Source of the DNA: Pseudonocardia hierapolitana
GTDB lineage: Bacteria > Actinomycetota > Actinomycetes > Mycobacteriales > Pseudonocardiaceae
Direction of reading: 5' to 3'
Length of the DNA stretch: 64,000 nt
Assembly (NCBI RefSeq): GCF_007994075.1
Contig: NZ_VIWU01000001.1
Span: 3,782,001 to 3,846,000 of the forward strand
Positions within the stretch are counted from its first letter, which is position 1; each line of letters starts with the position of its first letter. Both the position numbers and the translations under genes were made by a program. Below the pieces are notes generated by a model. That model was not told the DNA's origin and searched no databases. It saw only the letters and a list, made by a program, of their open reading frames with translations. Below, piece by piece: positions 1-6,785 of this stretch.

Positions 1-1545
1 GTCGAGCAGCGGCGCGAGCAGGGGCTGGTGCAACGGCCCGTTCAGCGGATCGCTCAGCGACTCGAAGGCAGGCGTGTCGCGCCGCGCGGGTGGCGGCTCC
101 TGTGGCGGCTCGGGGCGCTCGTCGACGGGCGGCTGGAGCTCGTCCCGGTCGTCGTCGGCGCGCCGCAGCGACGGGCGTGGGTCGGTGACCGGGAGCGGCC
201 GCGGGATCGGGTTGGGGCCGCCGCGCCTGACCAGCGGGATCGGGTTCGCCGCCGGCCGCGAGATCGGTGTGACGGTGGGCCGGGGCCGGCCGTCGCGCGA
301 CGGCATCGGCGTGGGTGGGGGTGGCGGCGGGGCCGACGGCAGCGGGGTGGGCCGCACGGGACGCGGCTCGTCGCGCACCGGCAGCGGCCGGGGGGCCGCG
401 AGCGGGTGCGGCGACGGCGGTTCCGGGAACGCCTCCTCCGCGTGGGCCGTCGCCTGCTCGTCGTCCGGCTGTTCGGCGTCGTCGCCGTCCCCGTCGTGGT
501 CGCCGTCGTAGCGGTCGCCGTCGTAACGGCCGCCGTCGTCGTAGCGGTCCTCGACGTCGTCCTCGTCGTCCGGCGCGTCGTCCTCGTACTCGTCGTGCTG
601 GTCGTCGGGGGAGTCGCCGAGACGATGTGAGGGCTCGGCCGTCAGCCGGGTGGTGGGCTCGGGCCCTTGCGGCCGCTCGCCGGCAGGTCGCAGCCGCGCG
701 GTGGCGGCGGCGCTGTCCTCCGCAGCGCGGCCGTCGACCTGGGGCTCGGGATCACGCGGACGGTCCACCTCGTTCGCGTACCGCGGCGCAGGCGTGGGCG
801 GCTCGGGGGCGAGGGGGTGGGGATCGGGGGCCCGTCGCCGGGGCGGCGGGCCGAGGGGTGGGGCGAGCGCGTGGCGCTGCACTGGGGGTGCCGGCTGCGG
901 GCGCGGCGCGGGCGCGGGCTCGGGTGCGGGCCGCCACGGGCGTTCGTCGGCCACGTCGTCGCGCAGCTCGACGGCGGCGTCGAGCGCCGCGGCGTGGTAG
1001 GCCGGCACCGGGCCGTCGGCCGGCAGCACCTCGACCGACGCCGGGGCGCCTGCCCGCTCGAGGGCCGCCCCGAGCTGGTAGGCGAGCACGTCGGCACGGC
1101 GGGTGTGGTCGTGCACCCTGACCAGGACGACCGGATGCGGGAGCGGTCCCGGGGCAGCGCCTGCTGGGGTGAGACGACGGGCGAGCAGCACGCGGCAGCC
1201 GGTGAGCGGGCGAGCCGGGAACTCCAGCACCGCCCCGGCCACCGGGTCGTCGCCGACGGGTGCGGCGAACCGGTGCTCGGTGCCGTTCTCGGGCAGGGGC
1301 GGCGGCAGCGCGGCGGCGGGTCCGAGATCGGTGCGGGCGGTGCGGGCCGCGGCCACGAGGGCGGAACGGACCGGCGATGGCAGGACCGCTCTCGCGGCGA
1401 CCAGGCTCGCGGTGAGCATCTCGACGGCACGGGCGTCCTCGCCGAGTGCGACCAGCTCGCGTGCCCAGCGCAACAGGTCGTCGTCGACCCGCCCGGCCAG
1501 TGCCAGCAGCAGGTCGTGCGTCGTGCCCGACGTCGGGTCCTCCAC
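1..1545 (-). CDS. Hypothetical protein with Pro/Asp-rich tail (3' end outside window)
   Basis: The reading frame runs off the left edge, leaving 515 codons without a stop. I chose the GTG at 1545 because a GGGAGGAG ribosome site lies just upstream at 1551-1558. The first 45 or so residues (HDLLLALAGRVDDDLLRWAR...) resemble the start of the next upstream gene at 1578-2147, so the two look like tandem paralogues sharing a helical N-terminal domain. Residues 1-220 are ordinary globular sequence. Beyond that the protein is dominated by proline, arginine and aspartate, including a tyrosine/aspartate repeat (DRYDDGGRYDGDRYDGD) that suggests a disordered tail. No catalytic motif is visible and I do not recognise a family. 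Confidence 0.7.
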   Translation of the reverse strand, partial: MEDPTSGTTHDLLLALAGRVDDDLLRWARELVALGEDARAVEMLTASLVAARAVLPSPVRSALVAAARTARTDLGPAAALPPPLPENGTEHRFAAPVGDDPVAGAVLEFPARPLTGCRVLLARRLTPAGAAPGPLPHPVVLVRVHDHTRRADVLAYQLGAALERAGAPASVEVLPADGPVPAYHAAALDAAVELRDDVADERPWRPAPEPAPAPRPQPAPPVQRHALAPPLGPPPRRRAPDPHPLAPEPPTPAPRYANEVDRPRDPEPQVDGRAAEDSAAATARLRPAGERPQGPEPTTRLTAEPSHRLGDSPDDQHDEYEDDAPDDEDDVEDRYDDGGRYDGDRYDGDHDGDGDDAEQPDDEQATAHAEEAFPEPPSPHPLAAPRPLPVRDEPRPVRPTPLPSAPPPPPPTPMPSRDGRPRPTVTPISRPAANPIPLVRRGGPNPIPRPLPVTDPRPSLRRADDDRDELQPPVDERPEPPQEPPPARRDTPAFESLSDPLNGPLHQPLLAPLLD

Positions 1546-1577
1546 CTGGCCTCCTCCCCTAGAGTCGGTCGCTCCCC

Positions 1578-2147
1578 TCACGCGCCGACCAGCGCGGTGG
1601 CGGATCGCCACAGCGGCCTGGATCCGATGATGGCTGCCTGGTGGTACGAGGAGCGCTCCCCGTGCGGTGGGAGCACCTCCACGCACGGTGTGCGGTCGCC
1701 GTGGGCGCGCATCACCCGCTGGAGCGTCCCGGCGAGTTCCCACGGCCGTTCGGCGCCGAGCACCAGCACGATCCGTTGCGACTCGCGCCACGACTGGCGG
1801 AGCTCGACACATCCGGCGTGGCCGCGGACGACCGCGAGCACGGCGAGCGCGGGGGTGTCGACCGCGCCGCCGCCCGGCTGGAACGTGGCGCGGGTCGGCG
1901 GCGGCTCTGCGGCGGGCAGCACCGCGTCGAGCAGCGGGTGCGCGGAACCGACGGCCGTCTCGAGCAGCTCGCGCTCGGTGTCGGTGATGCCGACCCGGTG
2001 GCGCAGCAGCTCGCGGGGCAGGGTGGAGCCGAGCACCTCCTGCCCGTCGTCGGAGAGCCAGTCCCGCATCCGCCACAGCAGCTCGTCGGGAAGGCGGCCT
2101 GCGAGCCGCAGGAGCAGCTCGTGGGACGCGGCATGGGCGGTGCTCAT
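1578..2147 (-). CDS. Hypothetical protein, paralogue of the downstream gene
   Basis: A 189-residue protein from an ATG at 2147. Its start (SHELLLRLAGRLPDELLWRMRDWL) aligns with the start of the following gene on the same strand, and a later segment (TPCVEVLPPHGERSSYHQAAI) matches that gene's ASVEVLPADGPVPAYHAAAL. The two are therefore homologous over most of this length, and this one lacks the disordered tail. The 32-bp gap suggests one transcript. No signal peptide, membrane segment or recognisable active site is seen. I do not recognise the family, and a structural or regulatory role is a guess only. Confidence 0.7.
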   Translation of the reverse strand: MSTAHAASHELLLRLAGRLPDELLWRMRDWLSDDGQEVLGSTLPRELLRHRVGITDTERELLETAVGSAHPLLDAVLPAAEPPPTRATFQPGGGAVDTPALAVLAVVRGHAGCVELRQSWRESQRIVLVLGAERPWELAGTLQRVMRAHGDRTPCVEVLPPHGERSSYHQAAIIGSRPLWRSATALVGA

Positions 2148-2208
2148 TCGCCTCCGCTCCGCTCCGGCGGGCTCGCGGGCCTCATGAGGCGCCGCCCTGC
2201 TCGCGCAC

Positions 2209-2673
2209 TCACGATCCGGCCAGCTCCACGACCACCTCGACCTCGACCGGGACGCCGAGCGGGAGCTCGGCCACGCCGACGGCGGACCGCGCGTGCCTGC
2301 CTGCGTCGCCGAAGATCTCGCCGAGCAGGTCGGACGCGCCGTTGATCACCTTCGGCTGGTCGGTGAACCCGGGCGCCGACGCGACGAACCCGACGACCTT
2401 CACGACGCCCGCGACCGCGTCGATGCCCACGAGCGCGTCGACGGCGGCGAGCGCGTTCAGCGCGCAGATGCGCGCCAGCGCGGAGGCCTCCTCGATGCTG
2501 ATCTCGGCTCCGACCTTGCCCAGCGCGGCCGGCTTCCCGTCGACGAGCGGCACCTGGCCGGCGGTGAACACCAGCGAGCCGGATCGGCGGGCGGAGATGT
2601 AGGAGCCCGCGGGTGCGGGCACGGCAGGCAGCGTGATGCCCAGCTGGTCGAGTCGCTCGCTCGGGGTGGCCAC
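2209..2673 (-). CDS. RidA/YjgF/YER057c family protein
   Basis: A 154-residue RidA-like protein from a GTG start. RidA proteins hydrolyse reactive enamine/imine intermediates made by PLP enzymes, or act as related small trimeric enzymes. Visible family features are the N-terminal SGSLVFTAGQVPLVDGK segment, the central ALNALAAVDALVG helix and the C-terminal SAVGVAELPLGVPVEVEVVVEL strand. The GVAELP...VEVE arrangement stands where the classical arginine signature would be, so this is a divergent subgroup rather than an archetypal RidA. It starts 4 bp after the stop of the small DUF4177-like gene and is probably cotranscribed. The same gene order occurs next to the ArsA pair in mycobacteria (Rv3678c region). 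Confidence 0.85.
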   Translation of the reverse strand: MATPSERLDQLGITLPAVPAPAGSYISARRSGSLVFTAGQVPLVDGKPAALGKVGAEISIEEASALARICALNALAAVDALVGIDAVAGVVKVVGFVASAPGFTDQPKVINGASDLLGEIFGDAGRHARSAVGVAELPLGVPVEVEVVVELAGS

Positions 2674-2677
2674 CGCG

Positions 2678-2857
2678 TCAACCCCGTACCGGGCGCTTGA
2701 ACCACGCCACGAGCTGTTCGGGGTTGGCGCCGGTGGTGACGGTGACGAGCTCCCAGCCGTCCCGCCCGAAGTTGTTGAGGATTGCCTGCGTGCTGTGGAT
2801 GAGCACGGGAGCGGTGAGGTATTCCCACCTGACGTCCGACGAACCGGGGGAGGTCAT
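2678..2857 (-). CDS. DUF4177-like small protein
   Basis: A 59-residue ORF from an ATG at 2857. It carries the typical DUF4177 pattern: a WEYLTAPVL strand, a helix, then NNFGRDGWELVTV and a closing AWFKRP. The core GxxGWELV is the family hallmark. The function of DUF4177 proteins is unknown to me. It is the first gene of a minus-strand pair with the RidA gene (4-bp gap) and is divergent from the ArsA ATPase gene 71 bp away. Mycobacteria have a similar tiny ORF at this position (Rv3678A), which supports it as a real gene. Confidence 0.8.
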   Translation of the reverse strand: MTSPGSSDVRWEYLTAPVLIHSTQAILNNFGRDGWELVTVTTGANPEQLVAWFKRPVRG

Positions 2858-2916
2858 GACAGGTCACTGTAGCCAGCGCCTCATCCGCTCGGACGGCCGC
2901 CCGCGCCGGGCCTCCG

Positions 2917-2922
2917 TAACCT
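2917..2922 (+). promoter_or_regulatory. Leaderless -10 box for the first ArsA-like gene
   Basis: TAACCT is followed by 6 nt and then the GTG start at 2929, with no Shine-Dalgarno sequence between. A TANNNT box at this distance is the usual arrangement for leaderless actinobacterial mRNAs. Confidence 0.55.
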
Positions 2923-2928
2923 GGAACG

Positions 2929-3954
2929 GTGAGTTCATCTTGGCCAGCGGCGCTGTCGGCGGCCCGCTTGCACGTCGTCTCCGGCAAGGGCGGCACGGGC
3001 AAGACCACCGTGGCCGCCGCGCTGGCGCTGGCACTGGCCTCCGAGGGCAGGCGCACCCTGCTCGTCGAGGTGGAGGGCCGGCAGGGCGTCGCCCAGCTGT
3101 TCGACACGGCCCCGCTCCCGTACGAGGAACGCCGGATCGCCATCGCCCCGGGTGGGGGCGAGGTCAGGGCGCTCGCGGTGGACGCGGAGGCGGCGCTGCT
3201 GGAGTACTTCGAGCTGTTCTACCGGCTCGGCATGGCGGGGCGCACGCTGCGCAGGATGGGCGCGGTCGAGTTCGCCACCACCCTCGCCCCGGGGCTGCGT
3301 GACGTGCTGCTCACCGGCAAGGTCAAGGAATGCGTCAACCGGCGCGACGCCGACGGGCGCCCGGTGTACGACGCCGTGGTGCTCGACGCGCCCCCCACCG
3401 GCCGGGTGGTGCGGTTCCTCGACGTCACAAAGGCGATGGCCGACCTGGCGCGCACCGGCCCGATCCACAGCCAGGCCGCGGGTGTGGTGGAGGTGCTGCA
3501 CTCCCCGCTCACCGCGGTGCACCTGGTCACGCTGCTGGAGGACCTGCCGGTCACCGAGACCCTCGAGACCGTCGACGAGCTCATCGCCGCCGGGTTCCCG
3601 GTGGGCGCGGTGATCGTCAACAGGGTGCGCCAGCAGTGGCTTCCCGACCGGTCGGTGGCCGCGGCGGCGGGCGGCCGGGTCGATTCCGGCCGCATCCGTT
3701 CCGGTCTCGCGGCCGCGGGCCTCGACCTGCCCGCCGACGTGATCGACGGGCTCGTGGCCGAGACGGTGGAGCACGCCGTGCGGGTGCACGGCGAGGCCGC
3801 GGCGCTGGCCCGGCTGGAGGAGGCCGCCGCGCTGCCGCGGCTGGAGCTGCCCCAGCTCGTGGAGGGCGTCGACCTCGGCTCGCTCTACGAGCTGGCCGAG
3901 TCGCTGAGGAACCAGGGCGTCGGCGAGCAGGCGCTGAGCGAGGTGGGCGCGTGA
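2929..3954 (+). CDS. ArsA/Get3-like ATPase (Rv3679-type)
   Basis: A 341-residue P-loop ATPase of the ArsA/Get3 (SIMIBI) class. The deviant Walker [10 protein letters not shown] lies at residues 19-27 and includes the signature lysine K20. Switch I/Walker B-like segments follow ([17 protein letters not shown] around residues 147-163). The start is a GTG with a leaderless-type -10 box. It is the first of a pair with the homologue at 4028. In Mycobacterium the equivalent pair (Rv3679/Rv3680) is reported to form a complex linked to envelope and metabolite tolerance; I infer a similar heteromeric ATPase here. No arsenic-binding cysteines or ars genes are nearby, so arsenite export is unlikely. Confidence 0.9.
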   Translation: MSSSWPAALSAARLHVVSGKGGTGKTTVAAALALALASEGRRTLLVEVEGRQGVAQLFDTAPLPYEERRIAIAPGGGEVRALAVDAEAALLEYFELFYRLGMAGRTLRRMGAVEFATTLAPGLRDVLLTGKVKECVNRRDADGRPVYDAVVLDAPPTGRVVRFLDVTKAMADLARTGPIHSQAAGVVEVLHSPLTAVHLVTLLEDLPVTETLETVDELIAAGFPVGAVIVNRVRQQWLPDRSVAAAAGGRVDSGRIRSGLAAAGLDLPADVIDGLVAETVEHAVRVHGEAAALARLEEAAALPRLELPQLVEGVDLGSLYELAESLRNQGVGEQALSEVGA

Positions 3955-4024
3955 GCGAGCTTGCGAGCGAACCAATCGACGCAGCAGTCCGGCGAACGCG
4001 GCCGACGAGCGTCAGCGAGGAGGA
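3952..4024 (+). repeat. REP-like intergenic element, copy 1
   Basis: The sequence TGAGCGAGCTTGCGAGCGAA starts exactly on the stop codon of the upstream gene and is followed by a looser GAGCGTCAGCGAG half. An almost identical 25-bp core stands at 11734-11758 in the same position relative to its upstream gene. It fills the gap between the two ArsA-like genes. Confidence 0.6.
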
Positions 4025-4027
4025 CTC

Positions 4028-5179
4028 GTGAGCCCCCGCCCGGTACCGGAGCTCGACATCGACACCATGCTGGACGACCCCGACACCCGCATCGTCGTGT
4101 GCTGCGGCTCCGGCGGTGTCGGCAAGACCACGACGTCGGCCGCGCTCGCGATCCGCGCCGCCGAGCGCGGCAGGCGCACCGTCGTGCTCACCATCGACCC
4201 GGCGCGCCGCCTGGCGCAGGCACTGGGCATGCAGGCACTCGGCAACGAGCCGGGCCTCGTGACGGGCGCGCGGGGCGAGCTGCACGCGATGATGCTGGAC
4301 ATGCGCCGGACCTTCGACGAGATGGTCCACGCGCACGCCGAGCCCGAGCGGGCCGAGGCGATCATCGCCAACCCCTTCTACCAGACCATCTCCTCCTCGT
4401 TCTCCGGCACGCAGGAGTACATGGCGATGGAGAAGCTGGGGCAGCTCGCGGCCACCGGCGAGTGGGACCTCATCGTCGTCGACACGCCGCCATCGCGTTC
4501 CGCCCTGGACTTCCTCGACGCGCCGCAGCGCATGTCCACCTTCCTCGACGGCCGCATGATCCGGCTGCTCTCGGCACCCGCGCGGGCGAGCGGGCGAGGG
4601 CTGCGCAAGCTCGTGGGCGCGGGCTTCTCGCTGTTCGCGAAGGGCGTCTCGACGATCCTCGGCGGCCAGATGCTGGCCGACGCGTCCGCGTTCGTGCAGG
4701 CGTTCGACACGATGTTCGGCGGGTTCCGGGAGCGGGCCTCGGCCACCTACGCCCTGCTGCGCTCGCCGGGCACGGCGTTCCTCGTGGTGGCCGCCCCCGA
4801 GCCGGACGCGCTGCGCGAGGCCGCCTACTTCGTCGACCGCCTCGCCGAGGACGACATGCCGCTCGCCGGTCTCGTGCTCAACCGCACCCACCCGGTGCTG
4901 GCCGACCTCTCCGCCACCAAGGCCCGTGCCGCGGCGGAGGGACTGCGCTCGACCCCGCTCGCAGCGGCCGTGCTGCGGCTGCACGCCGACCGCGTGGACC
5001 TCGCCGACCGCGAGGAGCGCCTGCTCTCCCGGTTCACCGGCGCCCACCCCGGCGTTGCGGTGGCCAGGGTCCCGGCGATCGCGGGTGACATCGCCGACCT
5101 GGACGGCCTGCGGGAGGTCGGCGAGCGTCTCGCCGACTCGACCCAGTCCCACGCGCAGCCCCTGCGCTCGGCCCGCTGA
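4028..5179 (+). CDS. ArsA/Get3-like ATPase (Rv3680-type)
   Basis: A 383-residue ArsA/Get3-family ATPase from a GTG with AGCGAGGAGGA upstream. The Walker A is GSGGVGKTT at residues 27-35, so the signature lysine present in the partner (GKGGTGKTT) is replaced by serine. The loop [13 protein letters not shown] and the Walker B-like [19 protein letters not shown] are intact. The loss of that lysine in one member is consistent with an asymmetric heterodimer of the two neighbouring ATPases. The genes are separated by 73 bp occupied by a repeat element. Substrate and membrane partner cannot be told from sequence. Confidence 0.9.
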   Translation: MSPRPVPELDIDTMLDDPDTRIVVCCGSGGVGKTTTSAALAIRAAERGRRTVVLTIDPARRLAQALGMQALGNEPGLVTGARGELHAMMLDMRRTFDEMVHAHAEPERAEAIIANPFYQTISSSFSGTQEYMAMEKLGQLAATGEWDLIVVDTPPSRSALDFLDAPQRMSTFLDGRMIRLLSAPARASGRGLRKLVGAGFSLFAKGVSTILGGQMLADASAFVQAFDTMFGGFRERASATYALLRSPGTAFLVVAAPEPDALREAAYFVDRLAEDDMPLAGLVLNRTHPVLADLSATKARAAAEGLRSTPLAAAVLRLHADRVDLADREERLLSRFTGAHPGVAVARVPAIAGDIADLDGLREVGERLADSTQSHAQPLRSAR

Positions 5180-5185
5180 GGCGAC

Positions 5186-5599
5186 TCACCCGGCGAAGCC
5201 TGCGGCGAACTCCGGGTCGGGCGGGATGGGCGTGATCACGTCGATCAGCACCCCGCTCGGGTCGGCGACGATGAAGTGGCGCTGCCCGAACGGCTCGCTG
5301 CGCAGCTCGAGCTCCGGCCGCAGGCCGCCCTGCACGACGAGGCGCTCCCACTCGGTGTCCACGTCCGCCACCTCGAAGTTGAGCAGCAGGCCCCGGACCG
5401 GGCGGCGGTAGCCCTCGGGGACGGTGGGGTGGGTGTGGTCGAGGAGTGCGAGCTCGTAGGACGGCGGGCCTGCGCGGCGCAGGCTGACGTACCAGTCGGC
5501 CTCGAACGTGGTCTCGAACCCGAAGTGGCGCGTGTAGAAGTCGTGCGCCTCCGGCAGCCGGGACGTGCCGATCACGGGGTAGAAGCTGGTCAGCTGCAT
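5186..5599 (-). CDS. VOC/glyoxalase-fold protein
   Basis: A 137-residue single-module vicinal oxygen chelate protein. The frame is open further upstream, but the ATG at 5599 follows GAGGAGGCAC and begins the classic first strand ([22 protein letters not shown]). Two beta-alpha-beta-beta-beta units are visible, ending with [20 protein letters not shown]. This fold serves dioxygenases, glyoxalases, epimerases and antibiotic-binding resistance proteins; the substrate is not evident. The gene is divergent from a TetR regulator, and the shared intergenic region holds two copies of a 15-bp palindrome overlapping both promoters, so TetR control is very likely. Confidence 0.85.
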   Translation of the reverse strand: MQLTSFYPVIGTSRLPEAHDFYTRHFGFETTFEADWYVSLRRAGPPSYELALLDHTHPTVPEGYRRPVRGLLLNFEVADVDTEWERLVVQGGLRPELELRSEPFGQRHFIVADPSGVLIDVITPIPPDPEFAAGFAG

Positions 5600-5612
5600 C
5601 GTGCCTCCTCGG

Positions 5613-5666
5613 TTGACATACCATCGGTATGCGAATAACGTAGTTCGCATACCATCGGTATGTCAA
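5613..5666. promoter_or_regulatory. Divergent promoters with twin TetR operators
   Basis: Two copies of CATACCATCGGTATG lie at 5617-5631 and 5648-5662, centres 31 bp apart (about three helical turns). The whole stretch is a near-perfect 54-bp inverted repeat beginning and ending in TTGACA/TGTCAA. On the plus strand TTGACA (5613) is followed after 17 bp by TAACGT. On the minus strand TTGACA (5666) is followed after 18 bp by TACGTT. Each operator copy therefore sits between a -35 and a -10 box. Confidence 0.8.
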
Positions 5667-5676
5667 CGGAGGGTCG

Positions 5677-6258
5677 ATGACGAGGGCGCAGCAGCGCGAG
5701 CGGACGCGCGCGGTACTGCTGGACGTGAGCAGGGACCTGTTCGCGACGCGCGGGTACGCCGCCGTGGGGCTCGCGGAGATCGTGCGTGAGGCCGGCGTCA
5801 CCAAGGGCGCGCTCTACCACCACTTCGAGGGCGGCAAGTCCGAGCTCTTCCGGGCGGTGCTCGCGCAGGTGCAGGCGGACGTCGCGCACACCGTGGCCAC
5901 CACCGCGGACACCGGGACGGACGCGTGGGCCCAGCTGACCGCCGGCTGCCGCGCCTTCCTCACGGCGAGCACCGACCCCGCCGTCCGGCGGATCATGCTG
6001 ATCGACGGCCCGGCCGTGCTGGGGTGGAGCGAGTGGCGCGCGATGGACGAGGCCGGTTCGGCGCGCCACCTCGCGGACGCCCTCACGGCCCTGATCGAGG
6101 CCGGTGTGATCGCGGCGCAGCCGGTGCAGCCACTGGTCCGGCTGCTGTCCGGCGCGATGAACGAGGCCGCCCTGTGGCTCGCCGAGACCGGTGACCCCGG
6201 CGACCTGGATGCCGTGCTCGCGGCGCTGCTCCGGATGCTGGAGGCGCTGCGGGCGTGA
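5677..6258 (+). CDS. TetR/AcrR-family repressor
   Basis: A 193-residue TetR regulator from an ATG preceded by GGAGGG. The helix-turn-helix (residues 28-50, LAEIVREAGVTKGALYHHF) is canonical, followed by the typical GGKSELFRAVL. The ligand domain resembles the TetR_C subgroup with PAVRRIMLIDGPAVLGW. It is divergent from the VOC gene and shares with it the twin palindromes at 5617-5662, so it probably represses both genes. The inducer is unknown but is presumably handled by the VOC protein. Confidence 0.92.
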   Translation: MTRAQQRERTRAVLLDVSRDLFATRGYAAVGLAEIVREAGVTKGALYHHFEGGKSELFRAVLAQVQADVAHTVATTADTGTDAWAQLTAGCRAFLTASTDPAVRRIMLIDGPAVLGWSEWRAMDEAGSARHLADALTALIEAGVIAAQPVQPLVRLLSGAMNEAALWLAETGDPGDLDAVLAALLRMLEALRA

Positions 6259-6276
6259 GCGGCGCCCTTCGCCCGA

Positions 6277-6636
6277 TCAGGCGGACTCGTCGAGCCTCCT
6301 GCGCTGCTCCTCGAGCTCGGCGGCGCGGGCCAGCTGCTCGGCCGTCTCCTCCGCAGCCGACTCGTAGTGGGCGGCCCGCGCGTCGTGCAGCAGGTCGGCC
6401 CATGAGCGCACGTCGGGCCGGGCGCGCAGGAGCGCCCGCCGCTCGCGCTCGGTCATGCCGCCCCACACCCCGAACTCGATGCGCTGGTCGAGGGCGTGGG
6501 CGAGGCACTCGGTGCGCACCGGGCAGGCACGGCAGAACAGCTTCGCCTCCCGCTGCCGCGCCCCCGTGACGAAGAGATCTTCCGCATCGGTCGTCCGGCA
6601 CCGCGCAGCCCCCCGCCAGTTCCACCGGCCCGCCAT
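6277..6636 (-). CDS. whiB4: WhiB-family iron-sulfur regulator, WhiB4-like
   Basis: A 119-residue WhiB protein. Four cysteines in the C...CxxCxxxxxC pattern (C13, then C35, C38 and C44) would bind a [4Fe-4S] cluster, and the FGVWGGMTERER turn is the family signature. A GTG 6 bp upstream abuts the GGGGAGG ribosome site directly, so the ATG at 6636 is the better start. The symbol rests on synteny: as in M. tuberculosis (Rv3681c), the gene lies between the ArsA-like pair and a divergent class A penicillin-binding protein. WhiB4 there is a redox-responsive nucleoid-associated regulator. Confidence 0.85.
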   Translation of the reverse strand: MAGRWNWRGAARCRTTDAEDLFVTGARQREAKLFCRACPVRTECLAHALDQRIEFGVWGGMTERERRALLRARPDVRSWADLLHDARAAHYESAAEETAEQLARAAELEEQRRRLDESA

Positions 6637-6771
6637 GGTCACCCTCCCCGGATCCCGTGCACGTCATGACCAGCACAGACGGATTCTCACCAGGCCGGGT
6701 TCCACCGGAAACCGAGCAAAACTACTCAATCGCGGTCGGGTGATCTCCCCTACTCCGTCCGGAGGCCCGCG

Positions 6772-6777
6772 TACCCT
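6772..6777 (+). promoter_or_regulatory. Leaderless -10 box for the penicillin-binding protein gene
   Basis: TACCCT is followed by 8 nt and then the GTG start at 6786. A GGAGG at 6761-6765 is too far upstream to act as a ribosome site for this start. Confidence 0.5.
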
Positions 6778-6785
6778 GGCGCTCC

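Noticed and set aside
28..630. Long plus-strand open frames over 1-2200
   Set aside because: They mirror the minus-strand genes, have extreme Arg/Gly/Val composition and no ribosome sites.
2929..5179. Arsenite efflux operon
   Set aside because: The ATPases lack arsenic-site cysteines and there is no arsB, arsC or ars regulator; synteny favours the Rv3679/Rv3680 pair.
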